A stretch of 15,881 nucleotides of DNA from Spirochaetia bacterium (lineage in GTDB: Bacteria; Spirochaetota; Spirochaetia; Treponematales; Breznakiellaceae), in assembly GCA_025997755.1 (NCBI GenBank), contig BNVA01000029.1, positions 1-15,881 on the forward strand. The letters run 5' to 3'. The first letter of the stretch is position 1, and every line of letters begins with the position of its first letter. A program made the translations under genes and the position numbers. Positions 1 through 6,656 of the stretch are shown here, in pieces. The notes under the pieces are model-generated. The model saw only the letters and a list, made by a program, of their open reading frames with translations. It was not told the origin of the DNA and ran no database searches.

Positions 1-1
1 C

Positions 2-559
2 AAGGTGCATGCGGTAAATATTCTGGAAGCCGGTACAAACCATAACGCTAAAGGTCTGGGGCTTCTTTGGCAGCAACAAGACACCGAAAGGACGGGATTA
101 AGCGACGATGACTATCAGAAAATGCTGTTCCCTGCCGGAAAAATAAATTCCATAAAAGATTATTCTACCGATAGAAACGCCGCCTATCCTTTTGTTATAC
201 CGGCGTTGCCGCGTGATAAATGGCTGCTTGCAATGATATTGCTTGCGATTGCGGCTTTTATCCTTGTAATAATACGTCAGAAAAAGAAGCGCTTAATTTT
301 AATTACAGGTTTGGCAATTGTATCAATGGCGGCTCTTGTTTCATGTCCGGCCGTTACAAACAGCGCACAAATCCCCGACAGACGGGATTTACATTTTGCC
401 CCCCGTTCCGGTGGGGACACCGGCCTAACAAAATTGGAGACAACAAGTTATTATTTGAATGATAATGTTACAAGCAAAAAAGGTATTTCTGGTGTTACAA
501 TAACTATTTCGAATGAGGTTTCATTCCCGATGACAGTAAAAATTGAGATTACGAAATAA
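2..559 (+). CDS. C-terminal part of an unrecognised membrane protein (5' end outside window)
   Basis: The frame is open to the left edge, so the GTG at position 5 is probably an internal valine. I do not recognise the family. Numbering from that GTG, residues 1-70 are polar (N/D/K/Q-rich). A hydrophobic segment at about 73-90 is followed by the basic stretch RQKKKR, then a second hydrophobic segment at about 97-113 ending in LVSC and a polar tail of about 70 residues. This fits a two-helix hairpin with a basic cytoplasmic turn. Alternatively, the basic stretch plus the second hydrophobic segment and LVSC looks like a lipoprotein signal peptide embedded in the protein, but no good start codon or RBS precedes it. 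The stop lies 14 bases before the next ATG, so the two genes are probably co-transcribed. Coding status is fairly sure; function is unknown. Confidence 0.6.
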   Translation, partial: KVHAVNILEAGTNHNAKGLGLLWQQQDTERTGLSDDDYQKMLFPAGKINSIKDYSTDRNAAYPFVIPALPRDKWLLAMILLAIAAFILVIIRQKKKRLILITGLAIVSMAALVSCPAVTNSAQIPDRRDLHFAPRSGGDTGLTKLETTSYYLNDNVTSKKGISGVTITISNEVSFPMTVKIEITK

Positions 560-573
560 TCCAAGGAGAAAAA

Positions 574-1287
574 ATGAAAAAGATAATAGGGCTAATTTTT
601 TTATTTTCCATTAGTTTTATGGGTGTTTATGCACAAGATGATAATGCGGATGCTAAACAGAAAGATGCGCCTAAAAAGGGTCCGCAGTTGAGTGTTTTAG
701 CGGGCGGTCTTTTTACAGCCGACCTTTCGCAAATAAAAGCGGTGTCTAACGGCAATGACTATATTACAGCTATAAACGCGGCAGGCGGCGGCGGCTTTAT
801 CGGTTTTGACGCAACATACTTCGAAGCCGCTGTCAGTTTGGAAGGATCAGCCTCTAACTTAAAGTATCCTGGCGGCTACCCAGAATCTACCGTAAACTAT
901 TTATCGGCGTTTAATCTTGGTTTGTCACTATTGTGCAAATACCCGTTTTATGTAGGGAACATAACCTTGTTTCCGTTACTGGGTTTTGAGTACAAAATCG
1001 TCTTATCGCAGTCGCTTGACGGTACTCAATTAAGTGACAGTGACTACAAATACCTGCTGTGTACAAAATCCGATTACAATACACTTGCCGTACATTTCGG
1101 TGTAGGCGCGGACTATGCAATTGCATCTAAAATTTTCCTGCGCGCGGAATTGCTCTGGGGCTTTAGAACCCCAAACGCCGATGACAACTACTATAAGGCT
1201 GTTGAGTACAACGCTGATCCGGATGCGGATGTTATACACTGGGCAAGCGTTCCAAAAATAAAAGTTGCCGCCGGTTACAAATTATAA
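574..1287 (+). CDS. secreted beta-barrel-like protein, probable outer membrane or periplasmic
   Basis: The protein has 237 residues. The start is an ATG with AAGGAG at 563-568. The N-terminus is a classical signal peptide (basic MKK, hydrophobic core, cleavage expected after VYA, residues 18-20). A short charged stretch rich in D, K and N follows. The rest alternates glycine/aromatic-rich stretches of beta-strand character (such as GGGGFIGFDATYF and LGLSLLCKYPFYVG) and ends in KIKVAAGYKL, as expected of a small outer-membrane barrel. Similar unassigned proteins are common in treponemes. It lies 14 bases after the preceding gene, and no clear terminator follows. No specific function can be assigned; the barrel call is inferred from composition and the signal peptide. 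Confidence 0.7.
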   Translation: MKKIIGLIFLFSISFMGVYAQDDNADAKQKDAPKKGPQLSVLAGGLFTADLSQIKAVSNGNDYITAINAAGGGGFIGFDATYFEAAVSLEGSASNLKYPGGYPESTVNYLSAFNLGLSLLCKYPFYVGNITLFPLLGFEYKIVLSQSLDGTQLSDSDYKYLLCTKSDYNTLAVHFGVGADYAIASKIFLRAELLWGFRTPNADDNYYKAVEYNADPDADVIHWASVPKIKVAAGYKL

Positions 1288-1342
1288 GCCTATTGAATTA
1301 TACCTACACGTTTCCAAATACCGACTAACTCACCGAAACAAT

Positions 1343-1372
1343 TTGCAAGAATAAAAATTACTCTGTTATAAT
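1343..1372 (+). promoter_or_regulatory. extended -10 sigma-70-type promoter of the fdhF transcript
   Basis: The -35 is TTGCAA (1343-1348), followed by an 18-base spacer and a perfect -10 TATAAT (1367-1372). TG at 1364-1365 gives the extended -10 motif TGnTATAAT. Transcription is predicted to begin near 1379, so fdhF would have a leader of about 275 bases. The sequence closely resembles the yedE promoter at 5124-5152. Start site not measured. Confidence 0.7.
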
Positions 1373-1402
1373 AAATCATCTTAAAGATTTTGGAGGTCTA
1401 TT

Positions 1403-1459
1403 ATGACGTACGTTTTTAAAATGTTGTCAATCGCCGCCTCCCCAAAAGGGGAGCCGTGA
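1403..1459 (+). CDS. putative 18-aa leader peptide ending in an in-frame UGA
   Basis: An ATG at 1403 has a strong Shine-Dalgarno (GGAGG at 1392-1396, spacing 6) and lies about 24 bases after the predicted transcription start. It encodes MTYVFKMLSIAASPKGEP and then TGA at 1457-1459. The same frame continues open from ATG 1460 to a TAG at 1640-1642, which overlaps the AGAGGAG Shine-Dalgarno (1641-1647) of fdhF. The peptide has no run of one amino acid, so classical amino-acid attenuation is not obvious. Either this is a short leader peptide, or the UGA is a conditional selenocysteine/readthrough codon. Neither peptide resembles a protein I know. The RBS is the main support; chance cannot be excluded. 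Confidence 0.35.
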   Translation: MTYVFKMLSIAASPKGEP

Positions 1460-1539
1460 ATGGGTAATTTGGTAAAGGCCAGGATGGCTTTGGATTGTAA
1501 GGAAATAAATCACACCTTTTTGAGGCGCCGTCCGGCGCT
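1435..1539 (+). promoter_or_regulatory. structured leader RNA of fdhF with competing hairpins
   Basis: The leader between the promoter and fdhF holds several perfect inverted repeats. Hairpin A is CTCCCC-AAAA-GGGGAG at 1438-1453, just before the UGA. A bulged hairpin spans 1474-1491. Hairpin B is a GCGCC-GTCC-GGCGC stem at 1525-1538. CGCCTC at 1435-1440 can instead pair with GAGGCG at 1522-1527, which would disrupt both A and B, so two exclusive folds are possible. No uridine run follows any stem, so a simple intrinsic terminator is not supported; control of translation or RNA stability would fit better. No known riboswitch class was confidently matched. Outside these elements I see no conserved gene in 1288-1653. 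Confidence 0.35.
1474..1491 (+). promoter_or_regulatory. SECIS-like bulged hairpin downstream of the leader UGA
   Basis: The stem is AAAG paired with CUUU, then one bulged base (G1478), then CCA paired with UGG, closing a GGA loop at 1482-1484. The helix begins 14 bases after the UGA (1457-1459) and the loop lies about 22 bases after it. From memory, the E. coli fdhF SECIS mini-helix has a similar plan: helix starting about 11 bases after the UGA, a single bulged base, three pairs, and a loop beginning GG. Differences count against it: the bulge is G instead of the important U, the loop has three bases, and the lower stem is weak A-U. A chance hairpin is quite possible. Confidence 0.25.
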
Positions 1540-1653
1540 GAAAGTTTTAACTTACCACATAAAAATTCCCTATTTTTCAATGTCTCGCGAAACCTTTGCG
1601 TTGCAAGAAATTCAACACATCTGTGTTCAGAAATATTTTTAGAGGAGTTTTAT

Positions 1654-3849
1654 ATGGCTACAAAGGAAATTCAAACCACCTGTTGTTACTGCGGCGCGGG
1701 TTGTCAGCTCTTGTTTACTGTTGATCAAACGGCAAACAAGATTCTCGACGTTCACCCCGTAGCGGGCAGAACAAACGATGGCAAAGCCTGTTTAAAAGGC
1801 TGGTACGGCTGGGATTATTTAAATGATCCGCAGATCTTAACAAAACGTTTGCGGGAACCTATGATCCGCAAGGGCGGTAAAAAGTCGCCGCTGGAAGTTG
1901 TAAGCTGGGACGAGGCGATTAAATTCGTGGCGGACAACTTTAAAAAAATCAAGGACAAATGGGGACCTGATTCTTTCCTAGTTGCCGCTTCGGCTCGCGG
2001 CCCGGGTAACGAAGCCGGTTACATAACGCAGAAATTCGCGCGCGCCGTTATTGGAACAAACAACATTGACCACTGCGCCCGTATCTGCCACGCGGCATCG
2101 GTTGCAGGCTCCATGGCGACCATAGGCGAAGGCGCTATGTCGCTTTCAATACCGGAAATCGAAGACTGCGAAGTTATCTTCAACATCGGCTATAACGCGG
2201 CGGCAAGTCACCCGATTGTGGCGCGGCGTATTGTAAGGGCAAAAGAAAAAGGCGCGTTTATTATCTGTGCAGACCCGCGCATCACGGAAACCGCCCGCAT
2301 TGCCGATATGCACCTTCAGCTTAAAGGCGGCACGAATGTTGCCCTAGTGAACGCGATGGCACACGTTATCATCAGCGAAAACCTAATGGACAACGAATTT
2401 GTAAAAGCTCATACAAAGGGTTTTGATGAATTCTGGGCTGTCGTAAAAGAAGACACGCCGGAGCGCAATGCGAAAATCTGCGGACTATCGCCTGAGGACA
2501 TACGTTTTGCAGCGCGTAAATACGCTTCCAGCAAACACTCGGTTATCACTTGGGGAATGGGCATCACTCAGTTCAGCCAAGGTGTAGAAACAGTAAAATG
2601 CTGCTGTTCACTTGCTATGCTCACCGGCAACTTCGGACACTATGCCTGCGGAACAGGACCGGTTCGCGGACAAAACAACGTGCAGGGTACCTGCGATATG
2701 GGCGATCTGCCGAACGTATACCCGGGCTATCAGAGCGTTACCGACCCCGAAATTCAGAAAAAGTTCGAGAAGGCATGGGGCGTAAAACTCGATAACAAAG
2801 TGGGTATTCAGCTTACACGTATCCCGGAATTTACCATTCATCAAAAGGATCCTGCAAAACGAATTCACGCTTATTACATTACTGGCGAGGATCCGGCTCA
2901 GTCCGATCCTGATCTGGAAGAACTTCGTGAAAGCCTTGATGCCGTTGATTTCGTTGTCTGTCAGGATATTTTCTGGAACAAAACCCTCCAGCACGCCGAC
3001 GCGGTACTTCCTGCGACAGCATGGGGCGAACATGACGGCTGCTATACATCAAGTGATCGCGGTTTCCAGCGCATACGCAAGGTGATTGAGCCTACAGGCA
3101 ATGTTTTAACCGATTGGGATATTACCTGCCGCATAGCCCGCGCAATGGGCTACCCGATGCCTAACTACAAAAATACCGAGGAAATTTGGAACGAGATGAT
3201 AGACCTTTCTCCGAAATTCACCGGTGTTACCTACGAGAAACTCGAAAAATATGTGAGTATTCAGTGGCCATGCTGGGACAAAGGCTTGGAAGACAAGGGC
3301 ACGATGTTCCTCCACAAAGACGGACATTTTGCCACACCGGATGGAATCGGTATACTCAAAACATCACCGTATCAACCACCGGCGGAGGTTGAAAACAACG
3401 AGTACCCGATCACGCTCTGCACTGTACGCGAGGTTGGTCACTATTCTGTGCGCACAATGACGGGCAACTGCCGTACATTACGCAATCTTGAGGATGAGCC
3501 GGGCTGGGTGGAAATATCGCCGGAAGACGCGGAAGCGCTCGGTATAAAGCATAAAGAATTGGTGCGTGTTTCTTCCAAACGCGGTTCGGTTATCACCCGT
3601 GCCAATATTACCCAGCGTGTAAAAAAAGGCGCTGTGTATATGACCTATCAGTGGTGGGTTGGCGCTTGTAACGAGCTAACGATTTCTGTATTAGACCCCA
3701 GCAGCAAGACGCCGGAATACAAATACTGCGCCTGCAAGGTTGAAAAACTAGCTGATCAAAAAGCGGCATGGGAGGCGGTCAATAAAACATTATACGATCT
3801 TCGTACGAATATGCGTATTGACGCAGCAAGAGAGGGGGTATCAGCATGA
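1654..3849 (+). CDS. fdhF: formate dehydrogenase H-type catalytic subunit, cysteine variant
   Basis: A 731-residue molybdenum/tungsten bis-MGD enzyme interconverting formate and CO2, clearly related to E. coli FdhF (715 residues). The N-terminal [4Fe-4S] ligands are C10, C13, C17 and C46, with the conserved Lys in CLKGWYGWD (K48). The active-site block is CARICHAASVAG: C145 takes the place of selenocysteine and is followed by the conserved H146. R338 lies in GPVRGQNNVQG. The C-terminal molybdopterin-binding domain (VREVGHYSVRTMTGNC, MTYQWWVGACNEL) is complete. Codon 145 is TGC (2086-2088), one base from UGA. The start has AGAGGAG at 1641-1647. The downstream gene overlaps by ATGA, so the two subunits are coupled. 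No hydrogenase gene is adjacent. In Treponema primitia a Cys paralogue is known whose mRNA falls when selenium is present; similar control here is inferred. Confidence 0.95.
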   Translation: MATKEIQTTCCYCGAGCQLLFTVDQTANKILDVHPVAGRTNDGKACLKGWYGWDYLNDPQILTKRLREPMIRKGGKKSPLEVVSWDEAIKFVADNFKKIKDKWGPDSFLVAASARGPGNEAGYITQKFARAVIGTNNIDHCARICHAASVAGSMATIGEGAMSLSIPEIEDCEVIFNIGYNAAASHPIVARRIVRAKEKGAFIICADPRITETARIADMHLQLKGGTNVALVNAMAHVIISENLMDNEFVKAHTKGFDEFWAVVKEDTPERNAKICGLSPEDIRFAARKYASSKHSVITWGMGITQFSQGVETVKCCCSLAMLTGNFGHYACGTGPVRGQNNVQGTCDMGDLPNVYPGYQSVTDPEIQKKFEKAWGVKLDNKVGIQLTRIPEFTIHQKDPAKRIHAYYITGEDPAQSDPDLEELRESLDAVDFVVCQDIFWNKTLQHADAVLPATAWGEHDGCYTSSDRGFQRIRKVIEPTGNVLTDWDITCRIARAMGYPMPNYKNTEEIWNEMIDLSPKFTGVTYEKLEKYVSIQWPCWDKGLEDKGTMFLHKDGHFATPDGIGILKTSPYQPPAEVENNEYPITLCTVREVGHYSVRTMTGNCRTLRNLEDEPGWVEISPEDAEALGIKHKELVRVSSKRGSVITRANITQRVKKGAVYMTYQWWVGACNELTISVLDPSSKTPEYKYCACKVEKLADQKAAWEAVNKTLYDLRTNMRIDAAREGVSA

Positions 3850-4361
3850 ACTCATTCGTAAAAGCAACACCGCTGCGCTGTATCGGCTGCAGAACCTGTA
3901 TGATAGCCTGCGTTGTAGCGCATGAAGGCAAACGGATTTTTGAAATTGATCCCGATGGTTATGCGTTTAACCCGCGCCTCTTTATGATTAAAACCGCCAA
4001 ATTGAGTGCGCCGGTTCAATGCCGCCACTGCGAAAATGCCGCCTGCAAACAAGCCTGTACTTCCGGCGCGATCAGCATAAAAGATGGAATAGTCAGCATT
4101 GATGCAAAAAAATGTATAGGCTGCAAAAACTGCGTTATCGCCTGTCCCTTTGGCGCGGTCGAAATCGCAGAAACGGCGGAAGTGAACAACGACGGTACGG
4201 TAAAGAAACTCGCAAATAAATGTGATCTTTGCAAAGGCGTAGCCGACAATCCGCAGTGTGTGCGTGTCTGCCCGACGGAAGCCTTAGCATTGGTAACCGA
4301 AGACGCATTTACAGACTGCTTAGCCAAAAAGCGCAAAAACGCACTGGAAGGCAATCTGTAA
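3846..4361 (+). CDS. HydN/HycB-like ferredoxin subunit with four [4Fe-4S] clusters
   Basis: A 171-residue electron-transfer protein with 16 cysteines in four groups: C12-C15-C18-C22, C59-C62-C67-C71, C90-C93-C96-C100 and C126-C129-C138-C142. This pattern and the opening (RCIGCRTCMIAC) match E. coli HydN and the HycB-type subunits that carry electrons between FdhF and hydrogenase in formate hydrogenlyase or hydrogen-dependent CO2 reductase complexes. The ATG overlaps the fdhF stop by four bases (ATGA), and GAGGGGG lies upstream, so both proteins should be made together. No signal peptide is seen, so it acts in the cytoplasm. No hydrogenase or other partner gene follows. HydN and HycB cannot be separated from sequence alone, so no symbol is given. 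Confidence 0.9.
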   Translation: MNSFVKATPLRCIGCRTCMIACVVAHEGKRIFEIDPDGYAFNPRLFMIKTAKLSAPVQCRHCENAACKQACTSGAISIKDGIVSIDAKKCIGCKNCVIACPFGAVEIAETAEVNNDGTVKKLANKCDLCKGVADNPQCVRVCPTEALALVTEDAFTDCLAKKRKNALEGNL

Positions 4362-4429
4362 GGCACTTGCCGCCGCTTGAAATTTTTTGAATTTTATTGA
4401 ACCATACTAACTAATAGTGGGGGTTTCAG

Positions 4430-5071
4430 ATGAAAAAAATTTTAACAGCGGCGGCTTTTTTGTTGCTTTTATCCGGTTTTTGTTTTGCAGGCGCGGGGCG
4501 CGAAAAATCCGAGATAGGTCCTTCGTTTACAGCCTCATGGACAACCGAAAAAGGTGACGACGGGAATGAGTATAAAATATTCATGCCGGCAATGGGTTTT
4601 CAGGTAGGCGTCGCAAGTTACTTCAACGATTTTATCGGACTTAAAAATTCTATGAATGTCTTTTTTCCATGGGAAATGACGGTTGAATCCGGTGCAGATT
4701 CATATAAATTTAAGGGATCAGACTTTTCCCGCCTTGTAGGCTTTGACGATACTTTTGGAGTGGTTATCAGTTTGATTAATACCGGCTTCTTTGAACTTCC
4801 GCTTTTTCTGGGCGCTCATTTTTCATTCTTATTTTTAAAATATAATGGCATATCAGAATCCACCGTATTGATAGGCGCTACCGGCAATCTCGCCGCCGAA
4901 TTCCATTTTACCGATTCTGTATACCTTTCTATAGGTTCCGGCATTACCGCCGATTTTGTAAGTATTTCTGACGTTACCGTAGGTAGAACGAAAACTTACG
5001 GCGATCCGAATTATTCGACATTCGTGCTGGGAATCAATCCCTCAATCTGCATAGGGATCCAGTCGCCATAA
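4430..5071 (+). CDS. secreted barrel-like protein of unknown function
   Basis: The protein has 213 residues and begins with a clear signal peptide (MKK, leucine-rich core, likely cleavage after FCFA near residue 20). There is no lipobox. The mature part is rich in F, G, S and T with alternating hydrophobic stretches (MGFQVGVASYF, GFFELPLFLGAHFSFLF, LSIGSGITADFV), as in small outer-membrane barrels or periplasmic beta proteins of treponemes. The RBS is GTGGGGG at 4417-4423. It lies 68 bases after the ferredoxin gene and before the yedE promoter, so it may be the last gene of the fdhF transcript or have its own weak promoter. I do not recognise the family. Its general plan resembles the protein at 574-1287, but I see no alignable homology. 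Confidence 0.65.
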   Translation: MKKILTAAAFLLLLSGFCFAGAGREKSEIGPSFTASWTTEKGDDGNEYKIFMPAMGFQVGVASYFNDFIGLKNSMNVFFPWEMTVESGADSYKFKGSDFSRLVGFDDTFGVVISLINTGFFELPLFLGAHFSFLFLKYNGISESTVLIGATGNLAAEFHFTDSVYLSIGSGITADFVSISDVTVGRTKTYGDPNYSTFVLGINPSICIGIQSP

Positions 5072-5123
5072 GCATCCGGCGCTATTAACCTTTTCATGCA
5101 AATATTTTTTAAAAGATAGTCGG

Positions 5124-5152
5124 TTGCCAAAATAAACATACCCTGCTACAAT
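5124..5152 (+). promoter_or_regulatory. extended -10 promoter of the yedE operon
   Basis: The -35 is TTGCCA (5124-5129), followed by a 17-base spacer and -10 TACAAT (5147-5152), with TG at 5144-5145 giving TGCTACAAT. Much of the spacer matches the fdhF promoter at 1343-1372 (both carry AATAAA followed a few bases later by an AT step and a C-rich stretch before TG). Transcription is predicted to start near 5159. Confidence 0.65.
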
Positions 5153-5173
5153 AAGTACTAAAATATTCACAAT

Positions 5174-5193
5174 CGTTCAGCCTTTGCTGAGCG
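5174..5193 (+). promoter_or_regulatory. hairpin in the yedE leader
   Basis: CGTTCAGC (5174-5181) pairs with GCTGAGCG (5186-5193), giving eight pairs including one G-U, with a CTTT loop. It lies between the predicted transcription start and the Shine-Dalgarno (AAAGGAG, 5205-5211). No U run follows, so it is not a terminator. It could stabilise the mRNA or bind a regulator. Confidence 0.4.
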
Positions 5194-5217
5194 GACTTTA
5201 ATCAAAAGGAGTTTTGT

Positions 5218-6306
5218 ATGGGTGCAAAACAAGTAAGTGTATCCGGCAAGTCATCTCTGGTATGGCTTGTTGGAACGGGGGCTGTCATAGGCGGGTTGGC
5301 TGTATTGCTCACAAAGTTTGGAAATCCGGCTAATATGGGACTTTGCGCTGCCTGTTTTCTTCGGGATGCCGCCGGAGCTTTGGGACTGGACGTTAATACA
5401 GCGCCGTCGTATTTAAGACCGGAAATTCTCGGGTTTTTATTGGGGGCATTCATTTTGTCCAAGTTAAGGGGTGAGTGGAAAAGTCAGGGAGGTTCCGCTT
5501 CTCTCTCGCGGTTTTTCATAGCCTTTTTTGTGATGATAGGCGCGCTTGTTTTCCTGGGCTGTCCGTTGCGTGTAATGCTGCGTCTTGGCGGCGGCGATTT
5601 AAACGCCCTTATAGGTCTTATTGGATTCGGTGCCGGTGTTGGTATAGGCAGTATATTTATCCGCAAAGGTTTTTCGTTTGGAGAAGTAAAAGTTCAAGGC
5701 ATCGCCAACGGTTGGATTATGAGCGTCCTAGCGGTAGTGCTTCTGGTTTTTCTAATTGTAAAGCCCGCCTTTATCCGCTTTAGCGCAGCAGGTCCCGGCT
5801 CACAGCACGCGCCGGTTATCGTTTCTTTGGTATTTGCCATAATTATAGGCGCTCTCGTACAAAAAAGCGGGCTTTGTATGTCGGGCAGCATACGCAATAT
5901 CGTACTTATAAAGAATCCAACGATGTTTTGGGGTTATCTGGCTATCTTTGTTATCGCACTCATAGGTAATCTTGTTCAGGGCAGCTTTAAGTTAGGATTT
6001 GAAGGTCAGCCCATAGCACACACCAATGCCCTCTTTAACTTTTTAGGGCTCGCGTTGGTAGGATACGGCTCAGTGTTATTAGGCGGCTGCCCGTTACGTC
6101 AAATCATCATGGCAGGGGAAGGCAACTCCGATTCAGGAATCTGTATTTTGGGATTTATAGTTGCCGGAGCCACCGCACACAACTTTGGCATCGCCGCTTC
6201 GCCCGCCGGTGTACCCTTAAACGGCAAAATCGCCGTGATAATCGGTATACTCGTGATTACAGTTTTTGCCTTTTCGTATACGAAAAAATCCGCAGCAAAA
6301 GCCTAG
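5218..6306 (+). CDS. yedE: YedE/FdhT-type (YeeE/YedE family) membrane transporter, likely for a selenium or sulfur species
   Basis: A 362-residue integral membrane protein with many hydrophobic segments from residue 14 to 352. It has two related halves, each with a GCPLR motif (C115 in GCPLRVMLRLGGG; C291 in GGCPLRQIIMAGEGN) and a second cysteine patch (LCAACFLRD, C43/C46; SGLCMSGSIRN, C220). These are hallmarks of the YeeE/YedE family, which includes the thiosulfate transporter TsuA. The selenium-linked branch YedE/FdhT affects formate dehydrogenase activity in Campylobacter. The start has AAAGGAG at 5205-5211, six bases before the ATG. It heads an operon: its stop TAG overlaps the GTG of the next gene. 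Position directly after fdhF and beside DUF3343 favours the selenium-type assignment, but thiosulfate or another sulfur species is possible. Confidence 0.85.
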   Translation: MGAKQVSVSGKSSLVWLVGTGAVIGGLAVLLTKFGNPANMGLCAACFLRDAAGALGLDVNTAPSYLRPEILGFLLGAFILSKLRGEWKSQGGSASLSRFFIAFFVMIGALVFLGCPLRVMLRLGGGDLNALIGLIGFGAGVGIGSIFIRKGFSFGEVKVQGIANGWIMSVLAVVLLVFLIVKPAFIRFSAAGPGSQHAPVIVSLVFAIIIGALVQKSGLCMSGSIRNIVLIKNPTMFWGYLAIFVIALIGNLVQGSFKLGFEGQPIAHTNALFNFLGLALVGYGSVLLGGCPLRQIIMAGEGNSDSGICILGFIVAGATAHNFGIAASPAGVPLNGKIAVIIGILVITVFAFSYTKKSAAKA

Positions 6307-6590
6307 TGAACGGGCATACAGATACTGTATTGTTTACCTTTGAAACGATAAGCGCTGCGTTGAATTGCGAGCTTGTTATCAAAGGTTTGAAAAAGCTGGG
6401 GGCTGAGCAAACGATAATTGGGGGGTGCCGGGTAATTCCGGTTCCCCGAAAACTTGAGGCATCATGTACATACGCGATTGTTGCAGAGACCGGGGACATT
6501 ACCGGCCTCTGTACATCGCTTGGGGCAAAAGGTGCGAATTACAAAAAAGTGTTTCGCTTTGTCGGCGAACAAGATTTTGAGGAACTATAG
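6306..6590 (+). CDS. DUF3343 family small protein, putative Se/S carrier
   Basis: A 94-residue protein with a GTG start that shares one base with the yedE stop (TAGTG), a strong sign of translational coupling. It matches the DUF3343 pattern: a beta strand (VLFTF), an amphipathic helix, then the family motif IPVPRKLEASCTYAI with its cysteine at position 54, and a final helix. Further cysteines are C21, C41 and C69. The family has been described from genome context as a putative selenium/sulfur carrier because it occurs with YedE-type transporters and selenium enzymes; no biochemical role is settled to my knowledge. Cys54 is the likely reactive residue by conservation. It is about 10 residues longer than many members, with an extra N-terminal HTDT segment. 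Confidence 0.8.
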   Translation: MNGHTDTVLFTFETISAALNCELVIKGLKKLGAEQTIIGGCRVIPVPRKLEASCTYAIVAETGDITGLCTSLGAKGANYKKVFRFVGEQDFEEL

Positions 6591-6656
6591 AAATTTACAA
6601 AAGAAATCATCGCACGGAAATTGAAGCTGTAAACATCAGATTAAAAGGAGATCGCT

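Noticed and set aside
1432..1545. Moco (molybdenum cofactor) riboswitch upstream of fdhF
   Set aside because: Only short fragments such as GCCGTGA and GTAAAG resemble the motif as I remember it; the required helices could not be drawn. A covariance-model search would decide.
1460..1642. A 60-codon ORF (ATG 1460) as an independent protein gene
   Set aside because: It has no Shine-Dalgarno of its own, its translation resembles no protein family, and it is best viewed as the possible read-through part of the leader ORF.
2608..3033. 141-codon antisense ORF inside fdhF
   Set aside because: It is the shadow of a strongly conserved coding frame, with no RBS or recognisable product.
4350..4388. Intrinsic terminator after the ferredoxin gene (GGCAA/TTGCC followed later by a T run)
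   Set aside because: The stem is only five pairs with a 12-base loop, and the T run starts about 10 bases after it.
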